Shown here: positions 16,522-25,112 of the stretch, in pieces | Layout of the letters: each line of letters opens with the position of its first letter | Position numbering within the stretch: position 1 is the first letter of the stretch | DNA from: JACKNG01 sp040220855 | GTDB lineage: Bacteria; Pseudomonadota; Gammaproteobacteria; Ga0077536 | DNA: 64,000 nucleotides | Reading direction: 5' to 3' | NCBI GenBank assembly: GCA_040220855.1 | Contig: JAVJVZ010000067.1 | Coordinates: 47,179-111,178 of the forward strand | Translations under genes and position numbers: made by a program | Notes under the pieces: model-generated | The model's database searches: none | Told to the model about the DNA's origin: nothing | Seen by the model: the letters and a program-made list of their open reading frames with translations, nothing else

Positions 16522-17022
16522 ATGCGAGCGGTAATCACTCTGCTGTCGGCAGCCTTGGCGCTGGCAGCGACAACGACGGGCGCCGCGGACGGCGCGACCT
16601 ACAGTGTGCAGGCACTCAAGCCGGCCGTCGCGCTGGAACTCGCCAATGCGACGCAAGCGGCCTGCCGCGCGCGTGACTACCAGGTCACGGTGGCCGTGGT
16701 GGATCGCGCCGGATTGCCGCAGGTGGCGCTGCGCGACCAGCTCGCCGGCAACTTCACCTGGGACATCGCGCTCGCCAAGGCGCGCACCGCGGCCGGTTTC
16801 CGCCAGCCCACGCTCGGTCTCGCGCGCATGCTGGGCGATCGTCCGGAACTCGACGTTCTGCACCAGCTCGACGACGTCATGATGGTCGGCGGCGGCGTGC
16901 CCATCGAAGCGGCGGGCGTCGTCATCGGCGCGCTCGGCGTATCGGGTGCGCCAACCCCCGAAGCCGACCACGCCTGCGCCGAAGCGGGACTCGAGGCGAT
17001 CGCCGAGCAGCTGCTCTTCTGA
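16522..17022 (+). CDS. GlcG/HbpS-family periplasmic protein
   Basis: A 166-residue protein with a signal peptide (1-23). The rest is a GlcG/HbpS (DUF336) domain: VAVVDRAGLPQVALRDQL, AKARTAAGFRQPT and GGGVPIEAAGVVIGALGVSG are family hallmarks. I chose ATG 16522 behind GGGAGGG and not an in-frame GTG that overlaps the soxB stop. Such proteins bind haem or small organic acids. It closes the sox operon, as related genes do in some other sox clusters, and may protect or supply the cytochromes. It ends six bases before a convergent gene. Confidence 0.82.
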   Translation: MRAVITLLSAALALAATTTGAADGATYSVQALKPAVALELANATQAACRARDYQVTVAVVDRAGLPQVALRDQLAGNFTWDIALAKARTAAGFRQPTLGLARMLGDRPELDVLHQLDDVMMVGGGVPIEAAGVVIGALGVSGAPTPEADHACAEAGLEAIAEQLLF

Positions 17023-17028
17023 TCGCGC

Positions 17029-18078
17029 CTACGTCGCGGTGCCGGTGAAGCCGGTGAAAGCGGCCGGGATGCGCGCGATGGCAGCGACCACGGCGGGCGG
17101 CAGCGTCGCCGGCCGCTCATAGCTCGCGCTCGCGACGAGGGTGTCGCTGAGGCCGCCGAAGCGGCTGGCGACGACCGCGGCAATCTCGTCGTGGCGGCCG
17201 ACCGCGGTGCAGGCGTGGAGCAGCGTGTCGGGTACTTCGGCGGCGAGACTGGCCCAGGCACCCTGCTTGGTCAGTGCGTTGAGGCGCGGGCCGAGATCAG
17301 CCATGCCCTCGGCTTCGAGCACCGGCCAGTAGGCGGGTGTCGAGGCATAGAAGCCGATGCGCTGGCGCACCCAGGCGACTTCGCGCGCAACCTCGTCGTC
17401 GTCCGCACCGGTGGCGAGAAACCCCCCGCCGTTGATCTCGAAGTGGGCCCGCGCGCGCCCGCTGCTGGCGAGCCCGGCCTCGACGTGCGGCAGTACCGCC
17501 TGTTCGAGGTAGTTGCGCGTGCAGAAGGGATGCAGGCGCACGCCGTCGGCGACCTCGCCGGCCAGGCGCAGCATCGCCGGACCGACCGCCGCGAGGGTGA
17601 TCGGCGGTGGCGCGCAGGACAGCGGCTCGGGCACGAAGTTGGGCGGCATCAGCGTGAAGCGGTAGTGCTCGCCTTCGAAACGCAGCGGTCCGGTGCCCGA
17701 CCAGGCGGCCCAGATCGCGCGGAGCGCGAGCACGTATTCGCGCAGGCGCGGTACCGGCGGCCCCCACGGCACGCTGAAGCGCTTCTCGTTGTGCGCGCGG
17801 ATCTGCGGGCCGAGGCCGAGCACGAAGCGTCCGCCCGAGGCGGCCTGCAGGTCCCAGGCGAGGTTGGCGGTGACCATCGGCGAGCGCGCGAAGGCGATGG
17901 CGATGCCCGTCGCGAGCTCGACGCGCTGCGTGACAGTCGCGGCGACGGCGAGCGGCAGGAAGGGATCGTGGCGGTTCTCGAGGGTGACGATGCCGCTGTA
18001 AGCGTCGGCCTCGACGGCCTGCGCGGCGCGTGCGGCGGCGGCGAGGTCCTGCTGCGCGATGGTGGTGACGATACGCAT
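17029..18078 (-). CDS. LLM-class (probable F420-dependent) oxidoreductase
   Basis: A 349-residue luciferase-like TIM-barrel enzyme starting MRIVTTIAQQD. Motifs such as GIAIAFARSPMVTANLAWDLQ and GGRFVLGLGPQIRAHNEKRF match a subgroup usually annotated as probable F420-dependent oxidoreductases. Flavin use cannot be excluded, because the fold binds FMN or F420 in the same cleft. It is convergent with the sox operon and divergent from the deacetylase gene. No strong ribosome site is visible, only GGAG eleven bases upstream. Two further LLM genes lie at 47.4 and 48.7 kb. Confidence 0.83.
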   Translation of the reverse strand: MRIVTTIAQQDLAAAARAAQAVEADAYSGIVTLENRHDPFLPLAVAATVTQRVELATGIAIAFARSPMVTANLAWDLQAASGGRFVLGLGPQIRAHNEKRFSVPWGPPVPRLREYVLALRAIWAAWSGTGPLRFEGEHYRFTLMPPNFVPEPLSCAPPPITLAAVGPAMLRLAGEVADGVRLHPFCTRNYLEQAVLPHVEAGLASSGRARAHFEINGGGFLATGADDDEVAREVAWVRQRIGFYASTPAYWPVLEAEGMADLGPRLNALTKQGAWASLAAEVPDTLLHACTAVGRHDEIAAVVASRFGGLSDTLVASASYERPATLPPAVVAAIARIPAAFTGFTGTAT

Positions 18079-18186
18079 GCGATGACGGGCTCCGATCGGA
18101 CAGGGGTGTGCGGGCGGGGGTACGCTGGCGGGCAATTGTGGCACCATACGTCGCAGTGTGGGATTCCCCCGGGGAGGACGAGACGC

Positions 18187-19185
18187 ATGAACGGGATGCT
18201 CAAGGGAGTGATCGGGGCGGCGCTGCTGGCGTCGCTCGGGGCGGCCGGCAGCGCGTTGGCGCATGGCGACGGCACGCCGCACGACAAGCCTATCTGGCAC
18301 TGGTCGCCGGAGGAAATCGCCAAGCACGTCGGGCGCGTGCGTGCCGGCAAGGACCTGACGCCGCAGCGCTGGCCGGGCGGTGCGCGCGTCGCGGTCAGCA
18401 TCTCCTTCGATTTCGATACCGAGCCGGTCTGGATCGGCTTCCAGGAACAGTCGAGCCCTTCCTACATGTCGCGCGGCGAGTACGGCGCACGCGCCGGCAT
18501 GCCGCGCATCATGAAGCTGCTCGACAAGCACGACATTCCGGCAACCTTCTTCATCCCGGCGATGTCGATGGAACTGCACCCGGAGGTCATCGCCGAGCTC
18601 AAGGGCCATGACGACATCGAGATCGGTTTCCACTCCTACGTGCACGAGAACCCGATGCGTCTCGACGCCGACGAGGAGCGCGCCATCTACCAGAAGGCGA
18701 TGGACATCTTCATGAAGCACGTCGGGCGCAAGCCGGTCGGCTTCCGTTCCGCGGCCTGGGATCTCACCGAATCGACGGTGAGTATCGTCAAGGAGATGGG
18801 CTTCCTGTACGAGAGCTCGATGATGGCCGACGACCGTCCCTACGTGCTGATGGTCAACGGCAAGGATACGGGGCTCGTCGAATTGCCGGTCGAGTGGATC
18901 CTCGACGACTGGCCGCTGTTCCAGATCAGCTGGCCGGCCAAGCACGTCGCCGCGCGCAATGCCGACGACGTCTATTCGATCTGGAAGGAGGAGTTCGACG
19001 GCGCCTACGAGGAAGGCACCATGTACATCCTCACGACCCATCCGCAGGTGATCGGCCATCGCTACCGCATGGCCATGATGGACCGCCTGATCGCCTACAT
19101 GAAGAGCAAGCCGGGCGTGTGGTTCGCCACCCACGAGGAGATCGCGCGCTACGTCAAGGAGCAGGCCCAGGCCGCGGGCGAATGA
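18187..19185 (+). CDS. Exported polysaccharide-deacetylase-family hydrolase
   Basis: A 332-residue protein with a signal peptide (1-25). The NodB-type domain is clear: metal aspartates in SISFDFDTEP, the HSYVH histidine pair near residue 150, and GFRSAAW with the catalytic-site arginine. This subgroup also contains amidases acting on cyclic imides or allantoin-like rings, so a sugar substrate is not certain. The stop overlaps the ATG of the next gene, so the exported hydrolase and the thioredoxin-fold enzyme are co-translated. Confidence 0.85.
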   Translation: MNGMLKGVIGAALLASLGAAGSALAHGDGTPHDKPIWHWSPEEIAKHVGRVRAGKDLTPQRWPGGARVAVSISFDFDTEPVWIGFQEQSSPSYMSRGEYGARAGMPRIMKLLDKHDIPATFFIPAMSMELHPEVIAELKGHDDIEIGFHSYVHENPMRLDADEERAIYQKAMDIFMKHVGRKPVGFRSAAWDLTESTVSIVKEMGFLYESSMMADDRPYVLMVNGKDTGLVELPVEWILDDWPLFQISWPAKHVAARNADDVYSIWKEEFDGAYEEGTMYILTTHPQVIGHRYRMAMMDRLIAYMKSKPGVWFATHEEIARYVKEQAQAAGE

Positions 19186-19823
19186 CCCGCGTCTGGCACT
19201 ACTTCGACTACAAGAGCCCCTACGCCTACCTCGCCCAGGCCGCGAGTCACGCACTCGCGGCCGCGCCCGGGGTGACGGTCGAATGGGTGCCTTACACGCT
19301 GCAGATCCCGAAGTATCTCGGCGAGGCGCGTCTCGATGCCGCGGGTCGTGACATCGTCGGCACGCGCAACGATCACCAGTGGCGGCGCGTGCGCTACGCC
19401 TACATGGACTGCCGCCGCGAAGCCAACCGCCGCGGCCTCACCATCCGCGGCCCGCGCCGCATCTTCGATTCCTCGCTGGCGCACATCGCCTTCCTCCTGG
19501 TGCGCGGACGCCCCGGCTGGGTGCGCTTCCACGATGCCGTGTTCGAACGCTTCTGGCGTCGCGAACTCGACCTCGAGGACGTCGGCGCGCTCGCCGCACT
19601 GCTCGACGCGTGCGGCTTCGATGGCCCCGCTCTGCCGGACTGGCTCGCTGGCGCCGGGCGCGTGCTGCACGACGAACTGCAGGAGGAGGCCGAAGCCGCG
19701 GGGGTGTTCGGTGTGCCGTCGTGGCGTATCGACGACGAACTCTGGTGGGGTCTCGAGCGCCTGCCGAGGGTGTGCGAGCGGCTCGGCGTGGCGATGCCCC
19801 CGAGCGGGCGCATCGATACGTGA
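19182..19823 (+). CDS. DsbA-fold 2-hydroxychromene-2-carboxylate isomerase-like protein
   Basis: A 213-residue cytoplasmic protein of the DsbA/GST-kappa fold. The active-site position is serine (FDYKSPYAYLA), as in HCCA isomerase, and the conserved cis-Pro region is GVFGVPSW. It lacks a CXXC, so it is no thiol oxidase. Family members bind glutathione and isomerise aromatic or acyl intermediates. ATGA overlap with the upstream deacetylase gene implies coupled expression. The substrate is unknown. Confidence 0.82.
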   Translation: MTRVWHYFDYKSPYAYLAQAASHALAAAPGVTVEWVPYTLQIPKYLGEARLDAAGRDIVGTRNDHQWRRVRYAYMDCRREANRRGLTIRGPRRIFDSSLAHIAFLLVRGRPGWVRFHDAVFERFWRRELDLEDVGALAALLDACGFDGPALPDWLAGAGRVLHDELQEEAEAAGVFGVPSWRIDDELWWGLERLPRVCERLGVAMPPSGRIDT

Positions 19824-20001
19824 GGCGATTTCGAGGCAGGCTGTTCTGAAGTCCGAAAAATCAGCTTATTAGGACATAAACGCAGAATGCGCATGAGGAA
19901 TGGGGCGACCGTCGCCGACGGCCCCTCTGGCCACCTCCGCGACGCCGTCGCGTCTCGCTGCACGCACCGCTCGAGGCCGCGTGCGGGCGGCCCCGCCGAC
20001 G

Positions 20002-20031
20002 TTGTGCGCAGGACCGGGCAGCTTCTACACT
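20002..20031 (+). promoter_or_regulatory. Promoter giving a near-leaderless transcript
   Basis: TTGTGC (20002-20007) and TACACT (20026-20031) are 18 bp apart. The -10 element ends only seven bases before the ATG at 20039, so transcription should begin at or beside the start codon. No ribosome site precedes the ATG, in agreement. The rest of the 215-bp gap (19824-20038) holds only a small AT-richer patch near 19855-19885. Confidence 0.45.
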
Positions 20032-20038
20032 GGCGTCC

Positions 20039-20722
20039 ATGAACGCCGTCAACAGTCTCGATCCCGCCGCCTGCCTCGCACCCACCGCCATCGTCGACAG
20101 CGACCACCCCGCGGTCGTCGCCTACGCGCGTGAGAACGCCGTGGGCAACGACGCGCGCGAGCGTGCCGTGGCGCTCTACTACGCGGTGCGCGATGACATC
20201 CGCTACGACGCCTACGGCCTCGATCTCAGCGAGCGTGGGCTGTCCGCCAGCCGCGCGCTCGAGATCGCGCGCGGCTGGTGCGTGAGCAAGGCGGTACTGC
20301 TCGCCGCGTGCCTGCGGGCGGAGGGCATACCCGCCGCGCTCGGCTACGCGGACGTGCGCAACCATCTCTCCACCGAGCGGATGCGTCAGACGATGCAGAC
20401 CGACGTCTTCTACTGGCACGGCTACACGGCAGTGTGGCTCGATGACGGCTGGCTCAAGGCGACCCCGGCGTTCAACCGCGAGCTGTGCGAGAAGTTCCGC
20501 ATGCACACGCTCGAGTTCGATGGCAGCGAGGACTCCATCTACCATCCCTACGATCTCGACGGGCGCCAGCACATGGAATACCTCGCTTACCGCGGCGAGT
20601 TCGTCGACGTTCCGCTGGCCGCGATGGCCGACGACTTCCGCCGTCATTACCCGCACATGGCCGAGGGTCTCGCCGGCGGCGACTTCGACCGCGAGGTCGA
20701 CGCCGAGGTCGCTGGTGGCTGA
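20039..20722 (+). CDS. Transglutaminase-like protease-fold protein
   Basis: A 227-residue cytoplasmic protein. The catalytic triad region is visible: cysteine in ARGWCVSKAVLLAACLRA, histidine in YWHGYTAVWLDDGW and a following aspartate/asparagine in KATPAFN. This is the transglutaminase-like superfamily of cysteine peptidases and amidases, often found with ATP-grasp or amidoligase partners, none of which is present here. It has no signal peptide. The gene is convergent with the TupA-like gene nine bases downstream. Substrate unknown. Confidence 0.83.
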   Translation: MNAVNSLDPAACLAPTAIVDSDHPAVVAYARENAVGNDARERAVALYYAVRDDIRYDAYGLDLSERGLSASRALEIARGWCVSKAVLLAACLRAEGIPAALGYADVRNHLSTERMRQTMQTDVFYWHGYTAVWLDDGWLKATPAFNRELCEKFRMHTLEFDGSEDSIYHPYDLDGRQHMEYLAYRGEFVDVPLAAMADDFRRHYPHMAEGLAGGDFDREVDAEVAGG

Positions 20723-20731
20723 CGCGCGCGG

Positions 20732-21622
20732 CTAAGGTGCCGCTTTCGCGCCGGACTCTCGCGGCGGCTCGTCGAGGGCGCCGGCGTTAGGAAAGTAGAG
20801 CTGCTCGCCGTTGACATGGAATCCTGCGATCGCGGCCTGGCCGGCGTCGCTCAGCATCCAGTCGATGAAGGCCATGCCGGCCTGTGCCCTGACGTGCGGG
20901 TGATGGCGCGGGTCGACCAGGATCAGGCTGTACTGGTTGAACAGGGCCGGGTCGCCGGCGAAGAGGACGGCGAGCTCACCGCGGTCGGCCTGGGCGATCC
21001 AGGTCGCGCGGTCGCACAGGGTGTAGGCGTCGAGTTCGGCGGCGATGCGCAGCGTGCGCCCCATGCCGCTGCCGCTGTCGCGGTACCAACTGTCGCTGGC
21101 AGGGTCGACGGTGAGGTCGGCAGCCTGCCACAGGGCGCGTTCGCGCTTGTGCGTGCCGCTGTCGTCGCCACGGGAGATGAAGCTCGCGCCAGTGCGGTGG
21201 ATACGGGCGAGCGCATCGATCGCGCTGCTCGCCTCGCGCACGTCGGCGGGGTCGGTGACGGGGCCGACGATGACGAACTCGTTGTACATCACGGGATGGC
21301 GCGCGATGCCGTGGCCAGCGGCGATGAAGGCTTCTTCCGCGGCGCGCGCGTGCACGAGCACGACGTCGCCGTTGCCGTCGGCGGCATTGCGCAGCGCCTG
21401 TCCGGTGCCGACGGCGACGACCCGCACCTCGATGCCGGTGGCCTGGGTGAACTGTGGCAGCACCGCCTCGAAGAAGCCCGAGTGCTGGGTCGAGGTGGTC
21501 GATTGCAGCAGGATGCTCTGCTTGGTCGCCTTCGCGCCGCCCGTACACAGTACTGCGAGCAGCAGTAGTGACGTGGCAACGCCGACGCGCATGGCGCGAC
21601 TGGCACGCTTGGATGATGACAT
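20732..21622 (-). CDS. TupA-like tungstate/molybdate-binding protein
   Basis: A 296-residue periplasmic solute-binding protein with a signal peptide near residues 11-32. The mature start carries LLQSTTSTQHSGFFEAVLP, the oxyanion-binding serine/threonine stretch typical of TupA. GTGQALRNAADGNGDVVLVHA and SRGDDSGTHKRE are also characteristic. GGAGGAATTCGAG precedes the chosen ATG. TupA delivers tungstate to the TupBC permease, which is not in the window. The divergent neighbour is yqeC, which acts in molybdo-cofactor enzyme maturation. Confidence 0.85.
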   Translation of the reverse strand: MSSSKRASRAMRVGVATSLLLLAVLCTGGAKATKQSILLQSTTSTQHSGFFEAVLPQFTQATGIEVRVVAVGTGQALRNAADGNGDVVLVHARAAEEAFIAAGHGIARHPVMYNEFVIVGPVTDPADVREASSAIDALARIHRTGASFISRGDDSGTHKRERALWQAADLTVDPASDSWYRDSGSGMGRTLRIAAELDAYTLCDRATWIAQADRGELAVLFAGDPALFNQYSLILVDPRHHPHVRAQAGMAFIDWMLSDAGQAAIAGFHVNGEQLYFPNAGALDEPPRESGAKAAP

Positions 21623-21760
21623 CTCGAATTCCTCCGGCGGCGCCGCGCGTGGCGCCTGTGCCTTGCATGATAACGGCCGTACAGCCCAGAATCCGGGGCC
21701 CGGTCGCGGCTGTGACGCTAGCGGCCGGCGTCGCTCCGTTCAAGTCGCTTCCCGCCGTTC

Positions 21761-22516
21761 ATGTCCGATATCGAGCCCGCCGAACCTGCCCTCGTCGAAG
21801 CACTCGCCGCGGCGCGCGGCGTGGTCTGCCTGGTCGGCGCGGGTGGCAAGAAGACCACGATGTACGCGCTCGCTCGCGCGCACCGAGGGCGCGTCGCGCT
21901 GTCATCGACCTCGCACATGTACCGTTACGACGACGCCCGGGTCGAGCGGGTGGTCGAGGTTACCGATGACCGGCCGCAGGTGCCGGCCGACGCTCGCGTG
22001 GTTGCCTTCGCAGGCCCCACGGATACGCCCGAGCGCGTCGGCGGCCTGTCGATCGCCGCGCTTGCGGCATTGCGCGACAGTGGCGCCTTCGAACTCCTGC
22101 TGGTCAAGGCCGACGGCGCACGGGCGCGCTGGATCAAGGCCCCTGGCGATCACGAGCCGCTGGTGCTGCCGTGGGCCGATACCGTGGTGGCGGTGGTCTC
22201 GGCCGGCGTACTCGGGCGACGTCTCGACAGCGGCATCGCGCACCGCCCCGAGCGTGTCGCCGCGGTGACCGGCGCAGCACTCGACGAGCCGCTGACAGCC
22301 GCGCACCTCGCCACGCTGCTGAGTTCCGAAGCCGGCCTGCTCAAGGGTGTCGGCGCGGCGACCGTGGTGCCGCTCATCAACATGGTCGACGACGCCGACC
22401 GCGCGGCGGCCGCGCGTGCGAGCGCGCGGCTCGCGCTCGCCGCCACCACGCGTTTCGACCGCGTGGTGCTGGCGGCGATGAAGCGCGGCCGGCTGGTCGA
22501 GGTCGTCCGGCGCTGA
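21761..22516 (+). CDS. yqeC: YqeC-like accessory protein for (selenium-dependent) molybdenum hydroxylases
   Basis: A 251-residue protein resembling YqeC. The nucleotide-binding loop is VGAGGKKTTMYALA near residues 25-38; LLVKADGARARWIKAPGDHEP matches the conserved acidic ADGAR...KAP...HEP block, and LLKGV and PLINMVDD follow. YqeC is linked by genome context to selenium-dependent molybdenum hydroxylases; its exact reaction is not established. It is divergent from the TupA-like gene, 138 bp apart. No hydroxylase, selD or mocA gene lies nearby, so its client is elsewhere. Confidence 0.8.
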   Translation: MSDIEPAEPALVEALAAARGVVCLVGAGGKKTTMYALARAHRGRVALSSTSHMYRYDDARVERVVEVTDDRPQVPADARVVAFAGPTDTPERVGGLSIAALAALRDSGAFELLLVKADGARARWIKAPGDHEPLVLPWADTVVAVVSAGVLGRRLDSGIAHRPERVAAVTGAALDEPLTAAHLATLLSSEAGLLKGVGAATVVPLINMVDDADRAAAARASARLALAATTRFDRVVLAAMKRGRLVEVVRR

Positions 22517-22540
22517 CGGCGATGGCGCGCCGCGATCGGC

Positions 22541-23734
22541 TCAGGCGCGCAGCACGCGGCCCATCGACTCGACGAAGTGCTCGATGTTGGCGCCGTTGAC
22601 GCCGGCGACGTTGATACGGCTCGAGTCGACCATGTAGACGCCGAACTCGTCGCGCAGACGCGCTACCTGCTCGGGGCTGATACCGAGGAAGGAGAACATG
22701 CCGCGCTGCTCGCGGATGAAGCCGAAATCCTGCCCGGTGCGCTCGCCGAGGCGGCGCGCGAGCAGGTCGCGCAGACCGTTGATGCGCTCGCGCATGGTGG
22801 TCAGCTCGGCCACCCAGGCGGCGTTCAGGGCTTCGTCGTTGAGGATGATCTCGACGATCGCCGCGCCGTGCGCTGGCGGCATCGAGTAGATACCGCGCAC
22901 CACCGAGCCGAGCTGGCTCTGCACGATGCCGGTCTGGCGCGTGTCGGGGCTCGCGATCTGCAGCGCACCGACACGTTCGCGGTAGAGGCCGAAGTTCTTC
23001 GAGTACGAACTCGCCACGATGAGCTCGGGGCAGGCAGCAGCCATGATGTGCACGCCCTCGGCGTCGGCTTCGAGGCCATCGCCGAGGCCCTGGTAGGCGA
23101 GGTCGATGAACGGCGTGAAGCCCTGGCGGTTGGCGAGCTCGGCGACCGCGTGCCAGTGTTCGGCCTTGAGATCGACGCCCGAGGGATTGTGGCAGCAGCC
23201 GTGCAGCAGCACGACGTCGCCGCGCGGCACCTCGGCCAGTGCCGCCAGCATGCCGTCGGCATCGAGGCTGCGGGTGCTCTTCTCGTAGTAGGCGTACTCG
23301 CGGATCTTGAGGCCGGCGTTGCCGAGCAGCGGAACGTGGTTGGCCCAGGTCGGGCTGCTGACCCAGATGGTGGTATCGGGGCGTGCGCGCTTGATCAGCT
23401 CCGCGCCCACGCGCAGCGCACCGCAGCCGCCCGGCGTCTGGACGCCGGCGACGCGGCCATCCTTCAGCACCGCGTGGTCAGCGCCGAACATCAGCTTGCG
23501 CGCCGCGACGTTGAACTCCGGCGTGCCGGGTGGGCCGATGTAGGCCTTGGTGGTCTCCGACGCGAAGCGGCGTCGTTCGGCCTCGGCGACGCTCTCCATG
23601 ATCGGCGTGTTGCCCTGCTCGTCGCGGTACACACCGACGCCGAGATCGATCTTCTTCTCGCGCGGATCCTCGCGGAAGGCGGCCATCAGGCCGAGGATGG
23701 GATCGGGGCTCAGGGCTTCGAGGGCTTCGAACAT
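22541..23734 (-). CDS. Aromatic/aspartate aminotransferase, class I
   Basis: A 397-residue PLP enzyme of the AspC/TyrB family. The start MFEALEALSPDPILGLM is typical. The PLP lysine is in ASSYSKNFGLYRERVG; WVSSPTWANH, LLHGCCHNPSG and FIDLAYQGLGDG supply other cofactor and substrate contacts. It transfers amino groups between aspartate or aromatic amino acids and 2-oxoglutarate. It is convergent with yqeC (24 bp) and starts 90 bp from an upstream gene of the same strand. AspC and TyrB specificity cannot be told apart here. Confidence 0.93.
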   Translation of the reverse strand: MFEALEALSPDPILGLMAAFREDPREKKIDLGVGVYRDEQGNTPIMESVAEAERRRFASETTKAYIGPPGTPEFNVAARKLMFGADHAVLKDGRVAGVQTPGGCGALRVGAELIKRARPDTTIWVSSPTWANHVPLLGNAGLKIREYAYYEKSTRSLDADGMLAALAEVPRGDVVLLHGCCHNPSGVDLKAEHWHAVAELANRQGFTPFIDLAYQGLGDGLEADAEGVHIMAAACPELIVASSYSKNFGLYRERVGALQIASPDTRQTGIVQSQLGSVVRGIYSMPPAHGAAIVEIILNDEALNAAWVAELTTMRERINGLRDLLARRLGERTGQDFGFIREQRGMFSFLGISPEQVARLRDEFGVYMVDSSRINVAGVNGANIEHFVESMGRVLRA

Positions 23735-23824
23735 CGTGGGCAGGCGCTCCGGCGGGCAGGGCAGGGTGGAAACGGCGCGCGACTATACCATACCGCCCCG
23801 TCGCGGCGCGGCGGCCGGGGGCCG

Positions 23825-24280
23825 TCAGCGGCTGAAACAGCGCGCCTGCGCGGAGGCCGCGCGCAACGCATCGAGCTCGGCCGCGCGCTGCGCGTCGCGA
23901 GTCTCCGCGGTCACTGCGGTGACGGCGCGATAGGGCAGGTAGTAGAAGGCCGGTGTCCACACGGTACCGATGAAGACGGCGCCGGCGTGACGTGGATCGC
24001 GCCAGAAGGATGGCCGGTAGTCGAGGTCCGCGCGCAGCAGCGCGAGGCGGCGTGCGTAGAGCGCGGCGCAGTCCGCGTCGCCGGGCACGCTGGGCACGGC
24101 CGGCGCCGACGGTCCGAGCAGGAGCGCGTAGCCTTCCTGCGCGCGTTGCCGTGCAAATTCCGCGGCAGCCGCGAGCGGGGTGTCGGACGCGGCGGTGGGC
24201 GGGCCGTGCAGGCCGGCGAGAACGAGCAGTGACGCCGCGACGCGGTGGAGGGGGGCAGTCCTGGAATGAGCGCGCGACAT
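23825..24280 (-). CDS. Hypothetical secreted protein
   Basis: A 151-residue protein I do not recognise. Residues 1-31 look like a signal peptide (hydrophobic AASLLVLAGL, cleavage after TAAS). The mature part is Ala/Arg-rich and helical, with two cysteines, one in DADCAALYARRLALL and one four residues from the end, which could form a disulfide in the periplasm, and a central FIGTVWTPAFYYLPYRAV stretch. It lies between the aminotransferase and the DUF992 gene, on the same strand as both. Codon use matches its neighbours, so it is likely real. Confidence 0.55.
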   Translation of the reverse strand: MSRAHSRTAPLHRVAASLLVLAGLHGPPTAASDTPLAAAAEFARQRAQEGYALLLGPSAPAVPSVPGDADCAALYARRLALLRADLDYRPSFWRDPRHAGAVFIGTVWTPAFYYLPYRAVTAVTAETRDAQRAAELDALRAASAQARCFSR

Positions 24281-24349
24281 GTCAGCAATGTCGGCGCCGT
24301 TGGCGCGGGCTTTAGCGCAGCGCCGAAAAGGCGGCCGCGCGTGCGCGGA

Positions 24350-24383
24350 CGGAACACGGCCGCCGCGCGGCCGCCGTGTTCCG
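24350..24383. terminator. Long inverted repeat downstream of the DUF992 gene
   Basis: CGGAACACGGC (24350-24360) and GCCGTGTTCCG (24373-24383) are perfect complements around a 12-base GC loop that can pair further. It lies 17 bases beyond the DUF992 stop on the minus strand. There is no T run, so termination may be Rho-assisted, or the structure may protect the mRNA end. Confidence 0.5.
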
Positions 24384-24400
24384 TATCGGCTGCAACGCGC

Positions 24401-24895
24401 TTACTGCACGGGCTCGATGTAGAGGAACGACAGGCCGCCGGAGGCGCCGATGCCGGTGCTCGATTCCAGCGCGACCGGCTGCAGGCCGATGTTCTTCGCG
24501 CCGCCGCCGAGCAGGGCCTTGGCGCCGAGACCGAGACCGGCTGCGGCCGACAGTTCGCCGCCGACGTACTTGCCACCGAGCGCCTTGGCGCCGGGGCTGA
24601 CGTCCTCGGAGGCCGCGATGACGGTGAAGGCCATCTTCTCGTCCTGCTTGAAGCTGAGGTCGAGGCCGAGCGCGATGCCGGTCTCGCCGACGTATTCCTC
24701 GCTCGAGCCGCCCTTGGCATAGACGCACTTGACGTCGGCAGTTGAGCGGATGAGCAGGTTCATGCGGGAGCCCGGCACCACCGAGCAGGTGAGCACGCCG
24801 ACCTCGATACCGGCAGCGGCCTGGCTGGTCGCCAGCGGTGCGGCGGTGGCGCCGAGCGCCGCGGCCAGGGCAAGGACTTTCGCGGATTTCATCAT
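24401..24895 (-). CDS. DUF992-family secreted protein
   Basis: A 164-residue protein with a signal peptide (1-28) starting at the ATG behind GAGGGAAC. The mature protein matches the DUF992 pattern: GVLTCSVVPGS near the start, a second cysteine in ADVKCVYA, then glycine-rich KYVGGELSAAAGLGLGAKAL and GLQPVALESSTGIGASGGL. The two cysteines probably pair. Function is unknown; the family is common in proteobacteria as small periplasmic or outer-membrane-associated proteins. It is divergent from dnaE2. Confidence 0.78.
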   Translation of the reverse strand: MMKSAKVLALAAALGATAAPLATSQAAAGIEVGVLTCSVVPGSRMNLLIRSTADVKCVYAKGGSSEEYVGETGIALGLDLSFKQDEKMAFTVIAASEDVSPGAKALGGKYVGGELSAAAGLGLGAKALLGGGAKNIGLQPVALESSTGIGASGGLSFLYIEPVQ

Positions 24896-25049
24896 GTCAG
24901 TTCCCTCGTAGATGCGTGAAAGAAGTCCCCGGCTCGTTGGCGGCTCCGGGGAAGGCGCCGCGGTGGTCGTGACCCGACCACTGGGCTTGCGTGACAGGCG
25001 CCGCGGGTGCAGGCGCGCGAGCACGGAAACCGAGAGGGCTATCGGTCGC

Positions 25050-25085
25050 GTGACGGCAATCCTGAATAACTGTATAAATAAACAG
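25050..25085 (+). promoter_or_regulatory. SOS promoter with perfect LexA box for dnaE2
   Basis: CTGT-ATAAATAA-ACAG at 25070-25085 is a perfect CTGT-N8-ACAG LexA box. A promoter overlaps it: GTGACG (25050-25055), a 17-bp spacer, and TATAAA (25073-25078) inside the box. Bound LexA would therefore block initiation. The box ends 27 bases before the dnaE2 ATG. Confidence 0.88.
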
Positions 25086-25112
25086 TATTCGAGCCACGCC
25101 CATTACCGTCCC

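Noticed and set aside
20800..21600. A phosphate-binding PstS-like assignment for the solute-binding protein
   Set aside because: The N-terminal STTSTQHSG stretch fits the tungstate-binding TupA type better.
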